A stretch of 64,000 nt of DNA, taken from contig NZ_MVJM01000002.1 in NCBI RefSeq assembly GCF_002156385.1, forward strand, positions 1,054,517 through 1,118,516, given 5' to 3'. The translations under genes and the position numbers were made by a program. Below the pieces are notes generated by a model, which saw only the letters and a list, made by a program, of their open reading frames with translations, was not told where the DNA came from and ran no database searches. The DNA comes from Halalkalibacter urbisdiaboli. GTDB lineage: Bacteria > Bacillota > Bacilli > Bacillales > Bacillaceae_D. Below are positions 27,393 to 35,968 of the stretch, in pieces. The stretch's first letter is position 1. Every line of letters starts with the position of its first letter.

Positions 27393-27433
27393 TGAGCGAC
27401 CTCCTTTCTCTTTAGCTTTCGACTACCTTAGGG

Positions 27434-29350
27434 TTAGACCCCTGCTATGACTTGGTTTTGTAAATGGCGAATTGCCTTTAAGGCAATCATGAGCTCTTCT
27501 TTGTCTTTTGATTTCAAATGGGTAAACTCTACTTCACTCGTTTTTTCTGAGCCGCGTTTGTAGTGAGCCCAAGCTTGCTCAACACGAATCGATAGAATTA
27601 CTTCATAGGCAAAACGAAGCTCATCTGCGGTTTCAGCTGATATGACATGTTTATTCTCAAGGGCGTCGAGACGCTCCAGCGGGGTTCCATATACGATGTC
27701 ATGCTTGGCACTTAATAGCTGCAAGCAATGATGAAGCGGGAAAATCGCATGCTTTTTAAGATCGATTGAGCGCCGTTGCATGCGGAATAACGCTCGGATC
27801 GGATGATCAAGAACCGGCACAGGAGTTTCCTTCTCAAGCTCGGCCATACGATAGAGAAAGATCTTTGACTTTTGGAGTTGGTCTCGTACCATTTTCACGA
27901 ACTGATCATGGAGGGCATCCTCTCCATATAAGAAGCGATAGGACAAAAAGTTTTGACTTAAGAGGACATTGTCATTCGTCGCTCTTAATGCCCAGCTTCG
28001 TAAACGCTCCTGCCATTGGGAAAGGGAGCCACGCCAAATCGCCTCACTCGACATCATTAACCCATCACAGCGCTTATAGCCCGCAAGCTCGAGTTGATTT
28101 ACTAATTCCTCTCCGAACGCTTGAAAATAGTGCTCCACCTGCTCACGTTCCGCCTCACTCGGATCCGCGAATACGAGAAAATGGTCTTGGTCAGTAAGCA
28201 TAAATTGCTCGCGACGGCCGCCGCTTCCCATCATATAAAAGCTATATGACACAGGCGGGTCACCAAATCCGTTTTCCTTTAGCTTGCCAAGCGTAAGTTC
28301 AACGGTGTGACGTACTAATCTATCATAGAGCTTCGTAATAATATCTAGCAGATGTGTTGTCGGAATCCTGTCTTGGATTAAGTGGCCTAGAACATCATAG
28401 ATTGCTAGTTTTACGTCTTTACTATTTTCTTCTGTCGATTCTTCTATCGTTTGCAAGAGCTGCATCGTGCCTCGATCTTTTTTTCGTAATAGATCAGCAA
28501 GAGTAACCATCCCAACGACCTTACTTCCATCCATAACCGGTAAATGCTTAATGCCATTCATTAGGAAGCTTGCCATCGCTTCGTAGTAATACGCTTGTCT
28601 TGAAATGATAAACGGATGGGGTGTCATAATTTCCTTGGCAACGATGCCTGTCCCCCTCCCTTTTGCGACGACACGTGCGACGAGATCCTTTTCGGTAATA
28701 ATGCCGATTAGCTGATCGGCATCGTTTAAAACGACGACCGAGCTTGTTGATTGCTTCACCATCGTCAGTGCTACATCTTGAACATCTTCATCTTCATCGA
28801 CGATAATAACTGGTTCGTTCATGACATCCTGAATACGACGAATAAACGGTTCACTTTCCCCCCATTGGTTCGCAAGTCTTACCTGCTCTGCTAAGGAGGC
28901 ATAAATATCCCGTAGGCGTACCGTTGCCTGGGTGAGAACGTAGTCACGTACTTGCTCATCATGCCATCGTGCTTCAATGACAGAGTAAGGAATATGAAGG
29001 CAGACGGATTCCTCTACTGCCGCCACCTCAACTGTATAATGCTCAGGATGCTCTGTTTTCTCCCCAAGAAAATCAGCAAGACTTGAAAAGCCGATTACAT
29101 CTCCTGTTTGGAGCACCTCCAGGACCTCCCGCTGGCGATGTCCGCTACCGTTAACAAAGACTTCTGCCATTCCTTTTAGGAGCAGCAGAAGTCCTTCGCG
29201 CGGTGTTTTGGAGTAAAGAACCGTTTCGTTCTTTTCATATTGTTTCAGAACACAAGCATCGAGCAGGTTTAAACATTCTTGTTCGTCTAAACCTGCAAAT
29301 AGCGGATGCTCATGAATCTTTTGCAAATATTGATTATTTTGCGGAACCAT
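27434..29350 (-). CDS. cNMP-binding / CBS-pair / DUF294 nucleotidyltransferase-like signalling protein
   Basis: 638-residue cytoplasmic protein with four parts: cyclic-nucleotide-binding domain (about 10-135), two CBS domains (about 175-290), a DUF294 nucleotidyltransferase-like domain (about 325-460) with GSGGRREQFMLTDQDH, and the DUF294 C-terminal helical domain (490-635). The GS-R-D-x-D pattern of GlnD-type nucleotidyltransferases is preserved, so catalysis is possible. Its ATG overlaps the symporter 3' end by 17 bases, suggesting coupled translation. Likely senses adenine nucleotides or a cyclic nucleotide and adjusts the transporter or neighbouring metabolism. No clear ribosome site of its own. 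Confidence 0.9.
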   Translation of the reverse strand: MVPQNNQYLQKIHEHPLFAGLDEQECLNLLDACVLKQYEKNETVLYSKTPREGLLLLLKGMAEVFVNGSGHRQREVLEVLQTGDVIGFSSLADFLGEKTEHPEHYTVEVAAVEESVCLHIPYSVIEARWHDEQVRDYVLTQATVRLRDIYASLAEQVRLANQWGESEPFIRRIQDVMNEPVIIVDEDEDVQDVALTMVKQSTSSVVVLNDADQLIGIITEKDLVARVVAKGRGTGIVAKEIMTPHPFIISRQAYYYEAMASFLMNGIKHLPVMDGSKVVGMVTLADLLRKKDRGTMQLLQTIEESTEENSKDVKLAIYDVLGHLIQDRIPTTHLLDIITKLYDRLVRHTVELTLGKLKENGFGDPPVSYSFYMMGSGGRREQFMLTDQDHFLVFADPSEAEREQVEHYFQAFGEELVNQLELAGYKRCDGLMMSSEAIWRGSLSQWQERLRSWALRATNDNVLLSQNFLSYRFLYGEDALHDQFVKMVRDQLQKSKIFLYRMAELEKETPVPVLDHPIRALFRMQRRSIDLKKHAIFPLHHCLQLLSAKHDIVYGTPLERLDALENKHVISAETADELRFAYEVILSIRVEQAWAHYKRGSEKTSEVEFTHLKSKDKEELMIALKAIRHLQNQVIAGV

Positions 29351-30995
29351 CGTCTAACCAGACCTGACCATCTTTGTACGACATTTGCTCTGGATAACGG
29401 AGGTCAATGACTTCATCTTGAAGATGTTGCGGTGGTGCAGCAGTCATCTTAGATACGACATACGTAACAATAAAGTTAATCGGTACCCCGATTAGACCTG
29501 CCCCTGTATCTTTAATACCGAACAGCGTCATGCCGTTTTTTGCAAAGAAGATATACGTTATTGTAACGAATAAACCGACGAGCATCCCAGCAATCGCCCC
29601 TTGTTTGTTCGTACGCTTCCACCATACCCCGAGTAACAGAACAGGGAAGAACGTACCGCCAGCAAGTGCGAAGGCCCAGGCAACGATTTGGGTAATAACG
29701 CCCGGAGGATCTAGCGCAACAACACCGGCTACAATCGTTGCTAATACGATCGCCCAACGCCCAGCTGCAAGACGCTTCTTATCGCTCGCTTGTGGATTCA
29801 TTAGACGGTAGTAAATATCATGTGCGAATGAAGACGAGATCGTAATTAGAAGTCCACCCGCTGTAGAAAGGGCCGCAGCCATTGCTCCAGCTGCAACTAG
29901 ACCGATAACGAACATACCTAAGTTGGCAATTTCCGGTGTTGCCATAACGACAATATCATTAGAGATGACGATTTCTTTCCATTGTAAAATGCCATCGCCG
30001 TTTTCATCAGCGACCTTTAATAGATTCGTATTGACCCATGTTGTCGTCCAAGCTGGCAATTGATCAATTGGTTGCCCCGCAACACGTGTCATTAAAATAA
30101 AGCGAGAAAATGCTGCATAAGCAGGAGCTGATAAATACAAGAACCCGATAAATAAAAGTGCCCAAGCCCCACTCCAACGTGCTGCTTTCATCGTTGTTAC
30201 GGTATAGAAACGAACGATAACGTGTGGAAGTGCTGCTGTCCCTACCATTAACGTAAACATTAATGCGATAAATTGAGCCTTGTCACTTTCGGCAAATGGT
30301 GCAAAGTATTCAGAGAAACCGAGCTCTCGGTCTAAAGCCCCTAGCTCATTTACGATATTTCCGTATGTAAGCCAAGGTAATGGATTGCTCGTTACTTGAA
30401 GAGACATGAAGACAATTGGAATAATATAAGCAATAATGAGAATGATATATTGCGCAACCTGAGTCCACGTAATCCCCTTCATCCCACCAAGCGTCGCATA
30501 AATCGCGATAACGACAACCCCGATCATCGTCCCGTACATCGATGGAATTTCTAAGATTCTTCCGATAACAACCCCTGAACCAGATAGCTGGCCAATAATA
30601 TAAACGAAACTAATAATGATTGTAGCAATTGCGGCAATTAATCGTGCCGTATTACTACCGAATCTATCACCGATAAATTCTGGTACAGTATAACGTCCAT
30701 ACTTACGAAGCTGTGGTGCTAGTAAGAAAGTTAGGAATAAATAGCCCCCAGTCCAACCCATAATATAGGCAAGACCATCATAACCTAGAACTAAAAGCGT
30801 TCCAGCCATCCCGATAAAGGAAGCGGCACTCATCCAGTCCCCACCAATAGCCATCCCGTTCCAAAATGGTGGTACTCCACGACTTGCTACATAGAAATCA
30901 GACGTTGCTTTTGCACGATTATAAACGGATATTCCAATATAAAGGCCAAATGTGGCTAAAATCATCAATATTGATACAATTGATTGTGAATCCAT
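29334..30995 (-). CDS. Sodium:solute symporter, VC_2705-like subfamily
   Basis: 553-residue SSS-family transporter with about 13 hydrophobic segments. WNGMAIGGDWMSAASFIGMAG near the N-terminus (residues 45-65) and the conserved GGLLITISSSFAHD near residue 380 are typical. The subfamily, usually with a small second subunit (next gene upstream), is related to acetate permease ActP; substrate probably a short monocarboxylate such as acetate, which is inference. An external loop at residues 330-341 (DENGDGILQWKE) fits the EF-hand calcium loop position by position. ATG at 30995 behind GAGGGGGA. Sodium coupling suits an alkaliphile. Confidence 0.9.
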   Translation of the reverse strand: MDSQSIVSILMILATFGLYIGISVYNRAKATSDFYVASRGVPPFWNGMAIGGDWMSAASFIGMAGTLLVLGYDGLAYIMGWTGGYLFLTFLLAPQLRKYGRYTVPEFIGDRFGSNTARLIAAIATIIISFVYIIGQLSGSGVVIGRILEIPSMYGTMIGVVVIAIYATLGGMKGITWTQVAQYIILIIAYIIPIVFMSLQVTSNPLPWLTYGNIVNELGALDRELGFSEYFAPFAESDKAQFIALMFTLMVGTAALPHVIVRFYTVTTMKAARWSGAWALLFIGFLYLSAPAYAAFSRFILMTRVAGQPIDQLPAWTTTWVNTNLLKVADENGDGILQWKEIVISNDIVVMATPEIANLGMFVIGLVAAGAMAAALSTAGGLLITISSSFAHDIYYRLMNPQASDKKRLAAGRWAIVLATIVAGVVALDPPGVITQIVAWAFALAGGTFFPVLLLGVWWKRTNKQGAIAGMLVGLFVTITYIFFAKNGMTLFGIKDTGAGLIGVPINFIVTYVVSKMTAAPPQHLQDEVIDLRYPEQMSYKDGQVWLDDGSAK

Positions 30996-31049
30996 TCTCG
31001 TTCCCCCTCTTCATTTCTCAGGTTTCCTGTTTTAAATTAGACAACAAGT

Positions 31050-31352
31050 TTAGTGGTCAAGAACCTTCCCAGAGCTAATCCGAGCGCTCTGTTCCTCATC
31101 AATCCCAAACTTCTTATCTATTTTGTCACTAATGACGGCATTCCCAAATAATAAAATAATGAACGTAACAACTGCACCTTGAGCTCCCATATAGTAGTGA
31201 GCAGGCATTCCCATAATCGTAAACGTCGAGAACGCTTCAGCAAACAGGACGACACCAAATGAAACAAGTCCGCCAATAATTAAACAAATGACAACAAGAG
31301 TAGTTCGTGCACGGAAATAAGCATCAGCAACATTTTTATCAATTTTTTTCAA
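31050..31352 (-). CDS. Symporter small subunit (DUF4212-like)
   Basis: 100 residues, two membrane helices (about 18-40 and 55-75) connected by a short loop, and a charged C-terminal tail with IDKKFGIDEEQ. The pattern VSFGVVLFAE ... GMPAHYYMGAQGAVVTFIILLF matches the small protein that accompanies this symporter subfamily. Start is TTG at 31352 with AAGGAGGG eight bases upstream. Lies 54 bases before the symporter gene and presumably forms a complex with it. Confidence 0.85.
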   Translation of the reverse strand: MKKIDKNVADAYFRARTTLVVICLIIGGLVSFGVVLFAEAFSTFTIMGMPAHYYMGAQGAVVTFIILLFGNAVISDKIDKKFGIDEEQSARISSGKVLDH

Positions 31353-31377
31353 ACTGATTCCCTCCTTAAATGAAGTA

Positions 31378-31391
31378 TTAAAGCGCTTTCA
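31378..31391. promoter_or_regulatory. cre site (CcpA operator) before the symporter small subunit
   Basis: TTAAAGCGCTTTCA matches 13 of 14 positions of TGWNANCGNTNWCA. It is 26 bases upstream of the TTG start, where bound CcpA would block a promoter or elongation. Predicts carbon catabolite repression. Confidence 0.7.
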
Positions 31392-31584
31392 TTCTTATCT
31401 TGCTTAAAATGGTTATCGTTGCTGCGCGTTCACCTCCTTACAAAATGAATGATCAAACAGACTAACAAGTTTGATGCTTCCATCATGATCTATCCAACTG
31501 ACGACAACAGGAGTTCTTCACGAGGGCTGGTCTTTGCTATTCGTCAATTAAACCCGTTATTCACACGCTATTTTCATAGAAATA

Positions 31585-31761
31585 CTAGCGTAAATCAAAG
31601 ATAAAGCGAACTGTTTCAAAAAAACCTAAAGGGACCATTGCAATTTGAATAATCATAAACACAAAAAGAGTAGCAATTGGGACTGTTAATAGAAGTGGTT
31701 TCTTTAACCGAAAAGCAAAAATGAGTGATAATAGGAGTATAAGTAAAAAAACATAAATCAT
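31585..31761 (-). CDS. 58-residue membrane protein at the head of the symporter operon
   Basis: Short gene with a strong ribosome site (AAAGGAGG, nine or so bases before the ATG at 31761). Two hydrophobic helices (about 1-17 and 22-47) flank the basic turn FRLKKP, and the C-terminus is VRFIFDLR. It begins about 107 bases downstream of a good sigma-A promoter, and a perfect cre site lies just upstream. I do not recognise a family. Likely a small accessory or regulatory membrane peptide of the transport operon; two-helix hairpin topology is predicted from hydrophobicity only. Confidence 0.7.
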   Translation of the reverse strand: MIYVFLLILLLSLIFAFRLKKPLLLTVPIATLFVFMIIQIAMVPLGFFETVRFIFDLR

Positions 31762-31781
31762 AGGAGAGCCTCCTTTCTATT

Positions 31782-31795
31782 TGTAAGCGTTATCA
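31782..31795. promoter_or_regulatory. Perfect cre site in the leader of the transport operon
   Basis: TGTAAGCGTTATCA matches all 14 positions of TGWNANCGNTNWCA on either strand. It lies about 75-85 bases downstream of the predicted start point, a roadblock position for CcpA. Confidence 0.8.
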
Positions 31796-31874
31796 AATAG
31801 ACTTAAAAAAGAGTTGAGCGCTATTGTAGGACAGCAATCAAAATCCGCTCAATTTTTACAATGTTATAGTACAC

Positions 31875-31903
31875 ATTATTTCAAACTTTCATTAAATTGT
31901 CAA
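31875..31903 (-). promoter_or_regulatory. Sigma-A promoter of the transport operon
   Basis: Minus strand TTGACA (31898-31903), 17 bases, AATAAT (31875-31880). Predicted start near 31868, about 107 bases before the first gene. Confidence 0.75.
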
Positions 31904-32028
31904 GATTTTTCCCTTCCATCTTCTTACTATGTTACCCTTCTCTGTTAAAGGAAAAATAAGCCTCTATCACTTCCTATTTAAATGTATCATCGGCTCAGCT
32001 GTTTTATTACACTATTAACCAAAAAAGG

Positions 32029-32073
32029 GGGTGCTTCCAAAAAGGTCCTATCTTTGACCTTTCGGAAACACCC
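32029..32073 (-). terminator. Rho-independent terminator of spoIIQ
   Basis: Minus strand GGGTGTTTCC(G)AAAGGTC pairs with GACCTTTTTGGAAGCACCC around an 8-base loop, followed by CCTTTTTT. Thirty bases past the spoIIQ stop. Confidence 0.88.
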
Positions 32074-32103
32074 TTCGGCTTTTCTCACTGCTTCGATTCT
32101 GTA

Positions 32104-33018
32104 TTACTCTGCATTGTTTTCTTCAGCACTATCTTCGTCAGCGCCATCTTGCTCGTCCGCTGGCTCAGCTGCTTCTTCTTGCTCTTGGTCATCTGCTACA
32201 TCTTCGTCACTGCCTTCATTGGCAGGTTCTTCTTTATCTGCTTCTTTTTTATCTGCTTCCTTGTCCGCTTCCTCTGCTTCTTCCTTCTCCGCTTCCTTAT
32301 CCTTTACAATTTGACCAATTGAATCAATCGGTTGGTCAAATAAGTCATTTGGATTTACTGGAGTTCCTTCATAACGAAGCTCGAAGTGAACGTGAACACC
32401 TGCATCCTTGTTATAAAGATTGCGTCCTGCTACACCTAATAAGTCACCTTGCTTAACTGTTGCCCCTTCTTCAACCTTAACATTATCAAGGCTGTGATAG
32501 TGAGTGACAACACCATCTTCGTGAGTAATCTCAATCACATTCCCTAGTAATGAATCTTGCTCAACCTTCACCACGGTACCACTCATTGCCGCGACGACAT
32601 CAAATTCATCACCATTTGCATGTGCTAAGTCAATCCCTTTGTTCTGGTAGTACATATTATTGTAGTAGACAAGAGCTTCTTCCTGTTCTTCGCTTGTTGC
32701 ATTGACGTCATAGAAATAACCAACTACTTCAACTTCATCCGCATTCGTAACAGGTAATTTTAACACTTCAGCTGAACTGTTTACTGGGACTGCGTCTTGA
32801 CCATACTCGTTTAAGTGATTTTGGCTAGTAGGGTCCTCGACGGTTACGCCATCTTCTGGAGCTGCTGATTCATCCTGACCTTGCATAAATACAACCGCAC
32901 TTAGGACGAAGGCTGCAGCCACTAGATAAATTGACGGAGCGAACCATTTTTTTCTTAATAATTGTTTTGCATTGAATGTTTCCTCAGATTTAGAAGACTT
33001 TTTGTTTTCTTCTCTCAT
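32104..33018 (-). CDS. spoIIQ: Forespore channel protein SpoIIQ (LytM/M23 fold)
   Basis: 304 residues. Short cytoplasmic N-terminus, one membrane helix (about 28-46) and an M23/LytM domain (about 95-230). SpoIIQ sits in the forespore membrane and pairs with SpoIIIAH to hold engulfing membranes together. The M23 zinc site is incomplete: position 126, normally His of H-x-x-x-D, is Asn (NKGID), while Asp130 and His209-x-His211 remain, so it should not be an active peptidase, as described for B. subtilis SpoIIQ. Residues 240-304 are a long Glu/Asp/Lys/Ala tail ending fully acidic. ATG at 33018. A sigma-F-like promoter lies upstream. Confidence 0.93.
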   Translation of the reverse strand: MREENKKSSKSEETFNAKQLLRKKWFAPSIYLVAAAFVLSAVVFMQGQDESAAPEDGVTVEDPTSQNHLNEYGQDAVPVNSSAEVLKLPVTNADEVEVVGYFYDVNATSEEQEEALVYYNNMYYQNKGIDLAHANGDEFDVVAAMSGTVVKVEQDSLLGNVIEITHEDGVVTHYHSLDNVKVEEGATVKQGDLLGVAGRNLYNKDAGVHVHFELRYEGTPVNPNDLFDQPIDSIGQIVKDKEAEKEEAEEADKEADKKEADKEEPANEGSDEDVADDQEQEEAAEPADEQDGADEDSAEENNAE

Positions 33019-33092
33019 TTCTCATCACCTCAGCAACCAGTTTGAACAGATTGCTGGAAATATATACATCACTTAAAAATCTTTTTTTAAAT

Positions 33093-33122
33093 TATTTTTC
33101 GACAAAGACGGTCGTTTTATGC
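33093..33122 (-). promoter_or_regulatory. Candidate sigma-F promoter of spoIIQ
   Basis: Minus strand GCATA (33118-33122), 15 bases, TCGAAAAATA (33093-33102). This matches the sigma-F -35 GYATA fully and 8 of 10 positions of GGNNANAHTR. spoIIQ is a known sigma-F gene in B. subtilis. Confidence 0.5.
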
Positions 33123-33170
33123 ATGAACTTTTTAACTTTTTTAAAGAAAAGTAAAAGAGCATGCGAAAAG

Positions 33171-33211
33171 AGGGCACTTAAAAAGGGTGGGTTTCCCTTT
33201 TTAAGTGCCCT
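33171..33211 (-). terminator. Long terminator-like hairpin after spoIID
   Basis: 17-bp perfect stem (33171-33187 with 33195-33211), 7-base loop. Minus-strand downstream sequence is CTTTTCGC. A related but imperfect hairpin sits at 34559-34599, so spoIID is flanked by two members of one hairpin family. Confidence 0.7.
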
Positions 33212-33303
33212 TTAAGTAATGTGCGGAGCCGTTGCCTGGTTCTGAAAGCCCTGCTATGAGTGGTTTTCTCATAGCAGGGCGCGCAACGTGCGAAGCCATT
33301 ACT
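33206..33303. repeat. Interspersed repeat, copy B (complete)
   Basis: Outer arms GTAATG..CGTTGC (from 33217) and GCAACG..CATTAC (to 33302) are inverted; between the paired blocks each arm carries the same-orientation core TGCGGAGC or TGCGAAGC. In the centre is a perfect 12-bp hairpin (33249-33260 with 33268-33279) with loop TGGTTTT, followed by GCGCGC. The same layout with different stem sequences is seen at 61314. Confidence 0.82.
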
Positions 33304-33354
33304 TCTTCCTAGCGTGACTTTCATGGGGGTTTCCTTATTCGGGAGGCTCCGGCT

Positions 33355-34383
33355 TTATTCGCTTTTGGCCGTTAATTTTGCTACAAATGGTTCATGTGAT
33401 TGGATCGATACTCCTTGGTAATAATGATTTAAAATGTCTTTATACGTACGGCCTTCCTTTGCCATTCCATCCGCTCCGTATTGGCTCATTCCAACGCCAT
33501 GCCCCCAGCCACGCGTCCGAATCACGATTTGGTTATTATGACGTTGCCAATGAAAATCAGAGGAATCTAGCTCGAGTCGGTCTCTTATGTCTCTACCTGT
33601 GAATTCTTTTCCACCTATTTTTACTTTCGCTACTCTTCCTCCGTCGGTTCGGGCAACAACGGTCCCCACTGACCCATCCTCAGGCATCTCAATTCCTAGC
33701 TTTTCTTCAAACTCTGTAATTGAAATGACTTTTTCTGCTGATGAACGTGGTGAGCTTTGGTCCCAAGGGCTCTCAACACTTCGTAAATACGGAATCGAGT
33801 TTTGCCAATAATCCTCTGAATTCTCGGTATAGCCATTACTTGTTGAGAAGAACGCTGCTGTAATTGGCTCATTCTCGTATGTAAGTACCTCACCTTTCGT
33901 CGAGAGAACAGCGAGGGCAATCTTCTCCATGTTTTTGTCAAAGTCTTGTCCCCATTTATTCTTCAATTCAGTATCATTTTGATACACTTGATGTGTCACG
34001 GTGTCCGTTACAATTGCTTCATCTGGTAATTTAATATCAGTCGAAGGATTGAGCATTTGCTGGATAATGAATGTTCTTGCTGTAAGTGCCTGTGCTTTTA
34101 GAGCTTCAAGTTCAAAGTTAACAGGCATTTCTGAGGCAACGACGCCCATCACATACTGTTCAAGTGGAACGGTTTCCACCTGTTCTGATTGACTTCGATA
34201 AACAGCGATTGAGATATCCTCTTCAGGATTGTAGTCTGGAATAACTGGTTGCTGCTCATTCCCCTCCACTTGCGTTGTAGATACAGTAGTCTCGGAGGTG
34301 GGTGAGCTAAACATCACTAGCATTGTTGGAATAATCAAAACGACTGTGCATAGGATTGTTGTTACAATGATTAATCGCTTCAT
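33355..34383 (-). CDS. spoIID: Stage II sporulation protein D
   Basis: Membrane-anchored lytic transglycosylase of the engulfment machinery (with SpoIIM and SpoIIP), made in the mother cell. 342 residues: N-terminal membrane helix, then the SpoIID domain with VEQYVMGVVASEMPVNFELEALKAQA (residues about 65-90) and RGWGHGVGMSQYGADGMA near the C-terminus. The start ATG at 34383 has GGAGG eight bases upstream; an ATG five codons earlier lies before that site and is rejected. CATAGAAT about 30 bases upstream resembles a sigma-E -10. Confidence 0.95.
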   Translation of the reverse strand: MKRLIIVTTILCTVVLIIPTMLVMFSSPTSETTVSTTQVEGNEQQPVIPDYNPEEDISIAVYRSQSEQVETVPLEQYVMGVVASEMPVNFELEALKAQALTARTFIIQQMLNPSTDIKLPDEAIVTDTVTHQVYQNDTELKNKWGQDFDKNMEKIALAVLSTKGEVLTYENEPITAAFFSTSNGYTENSEDYWQNSIPYLRSVESPWDQSSPRSSAEKVISITEFEEKLGIEMPEDGSVGTVVARTDGGRVAKVKIGGKEFTGRDIRDRLELDSSDFHWQRHNNQIVIRTRGWGHGVGMSQYGADGMAKEGRTYKDILNHYYQGVSIQSHEPFVAKLTAKSE

Positions 34384-34558
34384 ATCATTTGCCTCCATAT
34401 TAAATGTCTGTCTTATTCATTCTATGAGGGCTTGACTGAGATTAGAACAAGTTTTTTTTATTACTATTACATTACATTCCCCGAAACAGGAATTTATCCC
34501 TAGCTACGCAAATACAATATAGAGCGCTTACATAAATGTAAACACATACAAAAAAGCA

Positions 34559-34599
34559 AGGGCACTAAAAAAGGATGCTTTCCCCTTTTTCAATGCCCT
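34559..34599 (-). repeat. Imperfect hairpin related to 33171-33211
   Basis: AGGGCA at 34559-34564 pairs with TGCCCT at 34594-34599, with AAAAAAGG/CCTTTTT inside. It shares AGGGCACT-AAAAAGG with the hairpin on the other side of spoIID. It may add termination after murA. Confidence 0.55.
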
Positions 34600-34605
34600 C
34601 TAAAA

Positions 34606-34638
34606 AAAGCAACCTTACTTCATCAGCAAGGCTGCCTT
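34606..34638 (-). terminator. Rho-independent terminator of murA
   Basis: Minus strand GCAGCCTT pairs with AAGGTTGC (one G-U) and is followed by seven T, eight bases past the murA stop. Confidence 0.8.
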
Positions 34639-34645
34639 TCATCTG

Positions 34646-35968
34646 TTAAACAAGATTATTTAACTTTAACGGAGCAGGTGCTTCTAGGTTTTCAACTTCT
34701 GACTCCACAACCTCTTCAATTCGTTCAACGTTCCCACCTAACAGTTGGAATTTCTCAGCTAAATCAACATAGCCGCGGTCAATGTGCTTCAGCTCTGTCA
34801 CCCGTGTGACCCCGTCAGCAACAAGACCTGCTAAAATGAGGGCTGCACCGGCACGAAGATCGGTAGCCGCTACTTCTGCGCCTTGTAATTTCGTTGGACC
34901 GGAAATAATTGCAGAACGTCCTTCAATCTTGATGTTGCCATTCATGCGTCTGAATTCTTCAACGTGCATATATCGATTCTCAAATACCGTTTCCGTAATG
35001 ACACTCGTGCCATTTGCTTGGAGAAGTAAAGCCATCATTTGTGCCTGCATATCAGTTGGAAAACCTGGGTGTGGCATTGTTTTAATGTCAATTGGCTTCA
35101 GTGTGTCCGGACCAATAACGCGAATGCCATTCTCTTCCTCAATAACCTCGACACCCATTTCTTCCATCTTTGCGATAAGTGGACGTAAGTGCTCAGCGAC
35201 CGCTCCTTCAACGACTACATTTCCTTTTGTAATAGCGGCTGCTACCATGAAGGTACCTGCTTCAATACGATCCGGAATCACCGTGTGCTCTGCTGCATGA
35301 AGTGAAGCTACGCCCTCAATGCGAATTTCTCCAGTTCCTGCACCACGTACTTTCGCACCCATCGCATTTAAATAATTCGCAAGGCAAACAATCTCTGGCT
35401 CTTCTGCAGCATTTTCAATAATGGTCGTTCCTTCAGCCAAAACTGCAGCCATTATAATGTTTTCCGTTGCTCCCACACTTGGGAAATCTAAATAGATCTT
35501 TGCGCCTTTTAATTGGCCATCGATGCGGGCTTCAATAAAGCCATTTCCAATTTCAACCGTTGCCCCCATTGCTTCAAATCCTTTTAAGTGTTGATCAATT
35601 GGTCTAGAACCAATCGCACAACCACCAGGTAGAGCAATTCGAGCCTTACCGACTCTCGCAAGCAATGGCCCCATTACTAAAAACGATGCACGCATTTTTC
35701 TTACATATTCAAATGGAGCTTCAGTCTTTAACGCCTTTTCTGCGTTTACGTGGAAGCTGCCATTTTCATATTCAACATCAATATTAAGGTTTCGTAAAAC
35801 TTCTTTCATCGTGTATACATCAGCCAGTGAAGGCACATCATATATGTGGCTTGTGCCGCGTTCAGCTAGGATTGATGCAGCAATCACAGGTAACACAGCG
35901 TTTTTTGCACCCTCTACTTTCACAGTGCCACGCAGTTGATTGCCACCTTGGACGATAATTTTTTCCAA
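34646..35968 (-). CDS. murA: UDP-N-acetylglucosamine 1-carboxyvinyltransferase
   Basis: First committed step of peptidoglycan synthesis: transfers enolpyruvate to UDP-GlcNAc. 440 residues, normal length. The active-site Cys117 is in the loop [13 protein letters not shown], so fosfomycin sensitivity would be expected. KNAVLP at the N-terminus and [13 protein letters not shown] near residue 370 are conserved. ATG at 35968. The spoIID-murA-(ywmB)-ywzB-atpC order of B. subtilis identifies it as murAA. The gene ywmB, normally just upstream, is not present here. Confidence 0.95.
   Translation of the reverse strand: MEKIIVQGGNQLRGTVKVEGAKNAVLPVIAASILAERGTSHIYDVPSLADVYTMKEVLRNLNIDVEYENGSFHVNAEKALKTEAPFEYVRKMRASFLVMGPLLARVGKARIALPGGCAIGSRPIDQHLKGFEAMGATVEIGNGFIEARIDGQLKGAKIYLDFPSVGATENIIMAAVLAEGTTIIENAAEEPEIVCLANYLNAMGAKVRGAGTGEIRIEGVASLHAAEHTVIPDRIEAGTFMVAAAITKGNVVVEGAVAEHLRPLIAKMEEMGVEVIEEENGIRVIGPDTLKPIDIKTMPHPGFPTDMQAQMMALLLQANGTSVITETVFENRYMHVEEFRRMNGNIKIEGRSAIISGPTKLQGAEVAATDLRAGAALILAGLVADGVTRVTELKHIDRGYVDLAEKFQLLGGNVERIEEVVESEVENLEAPAPLKLNNLV

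Larger units (their letters stand above)
31762..32103. other. Intergenic region upstream of the transport operon
   Basis: 342 bases with no gene. From left to right it holds the leader of the 58-residue gene with its cre site, an inverted pair TTGAGCG/CGCTCAA in the leader (about 31811-31846), the promoter at 31875-31903, AT-rich sequence, and the spoIIQ terminator at 32029-32073. Confidence 0.6.
33019..33354. other. Intergenic region between spoIID and spoIIQ
   Basis: 336 bases without a gene. It contains the sigma-F-like promoter of spoIIQ, a 17-bp terminator-like stem (33171-33211) and interspersed repeat copy B (33206-33303), which abut and share six bases. Confidence 0.7.
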
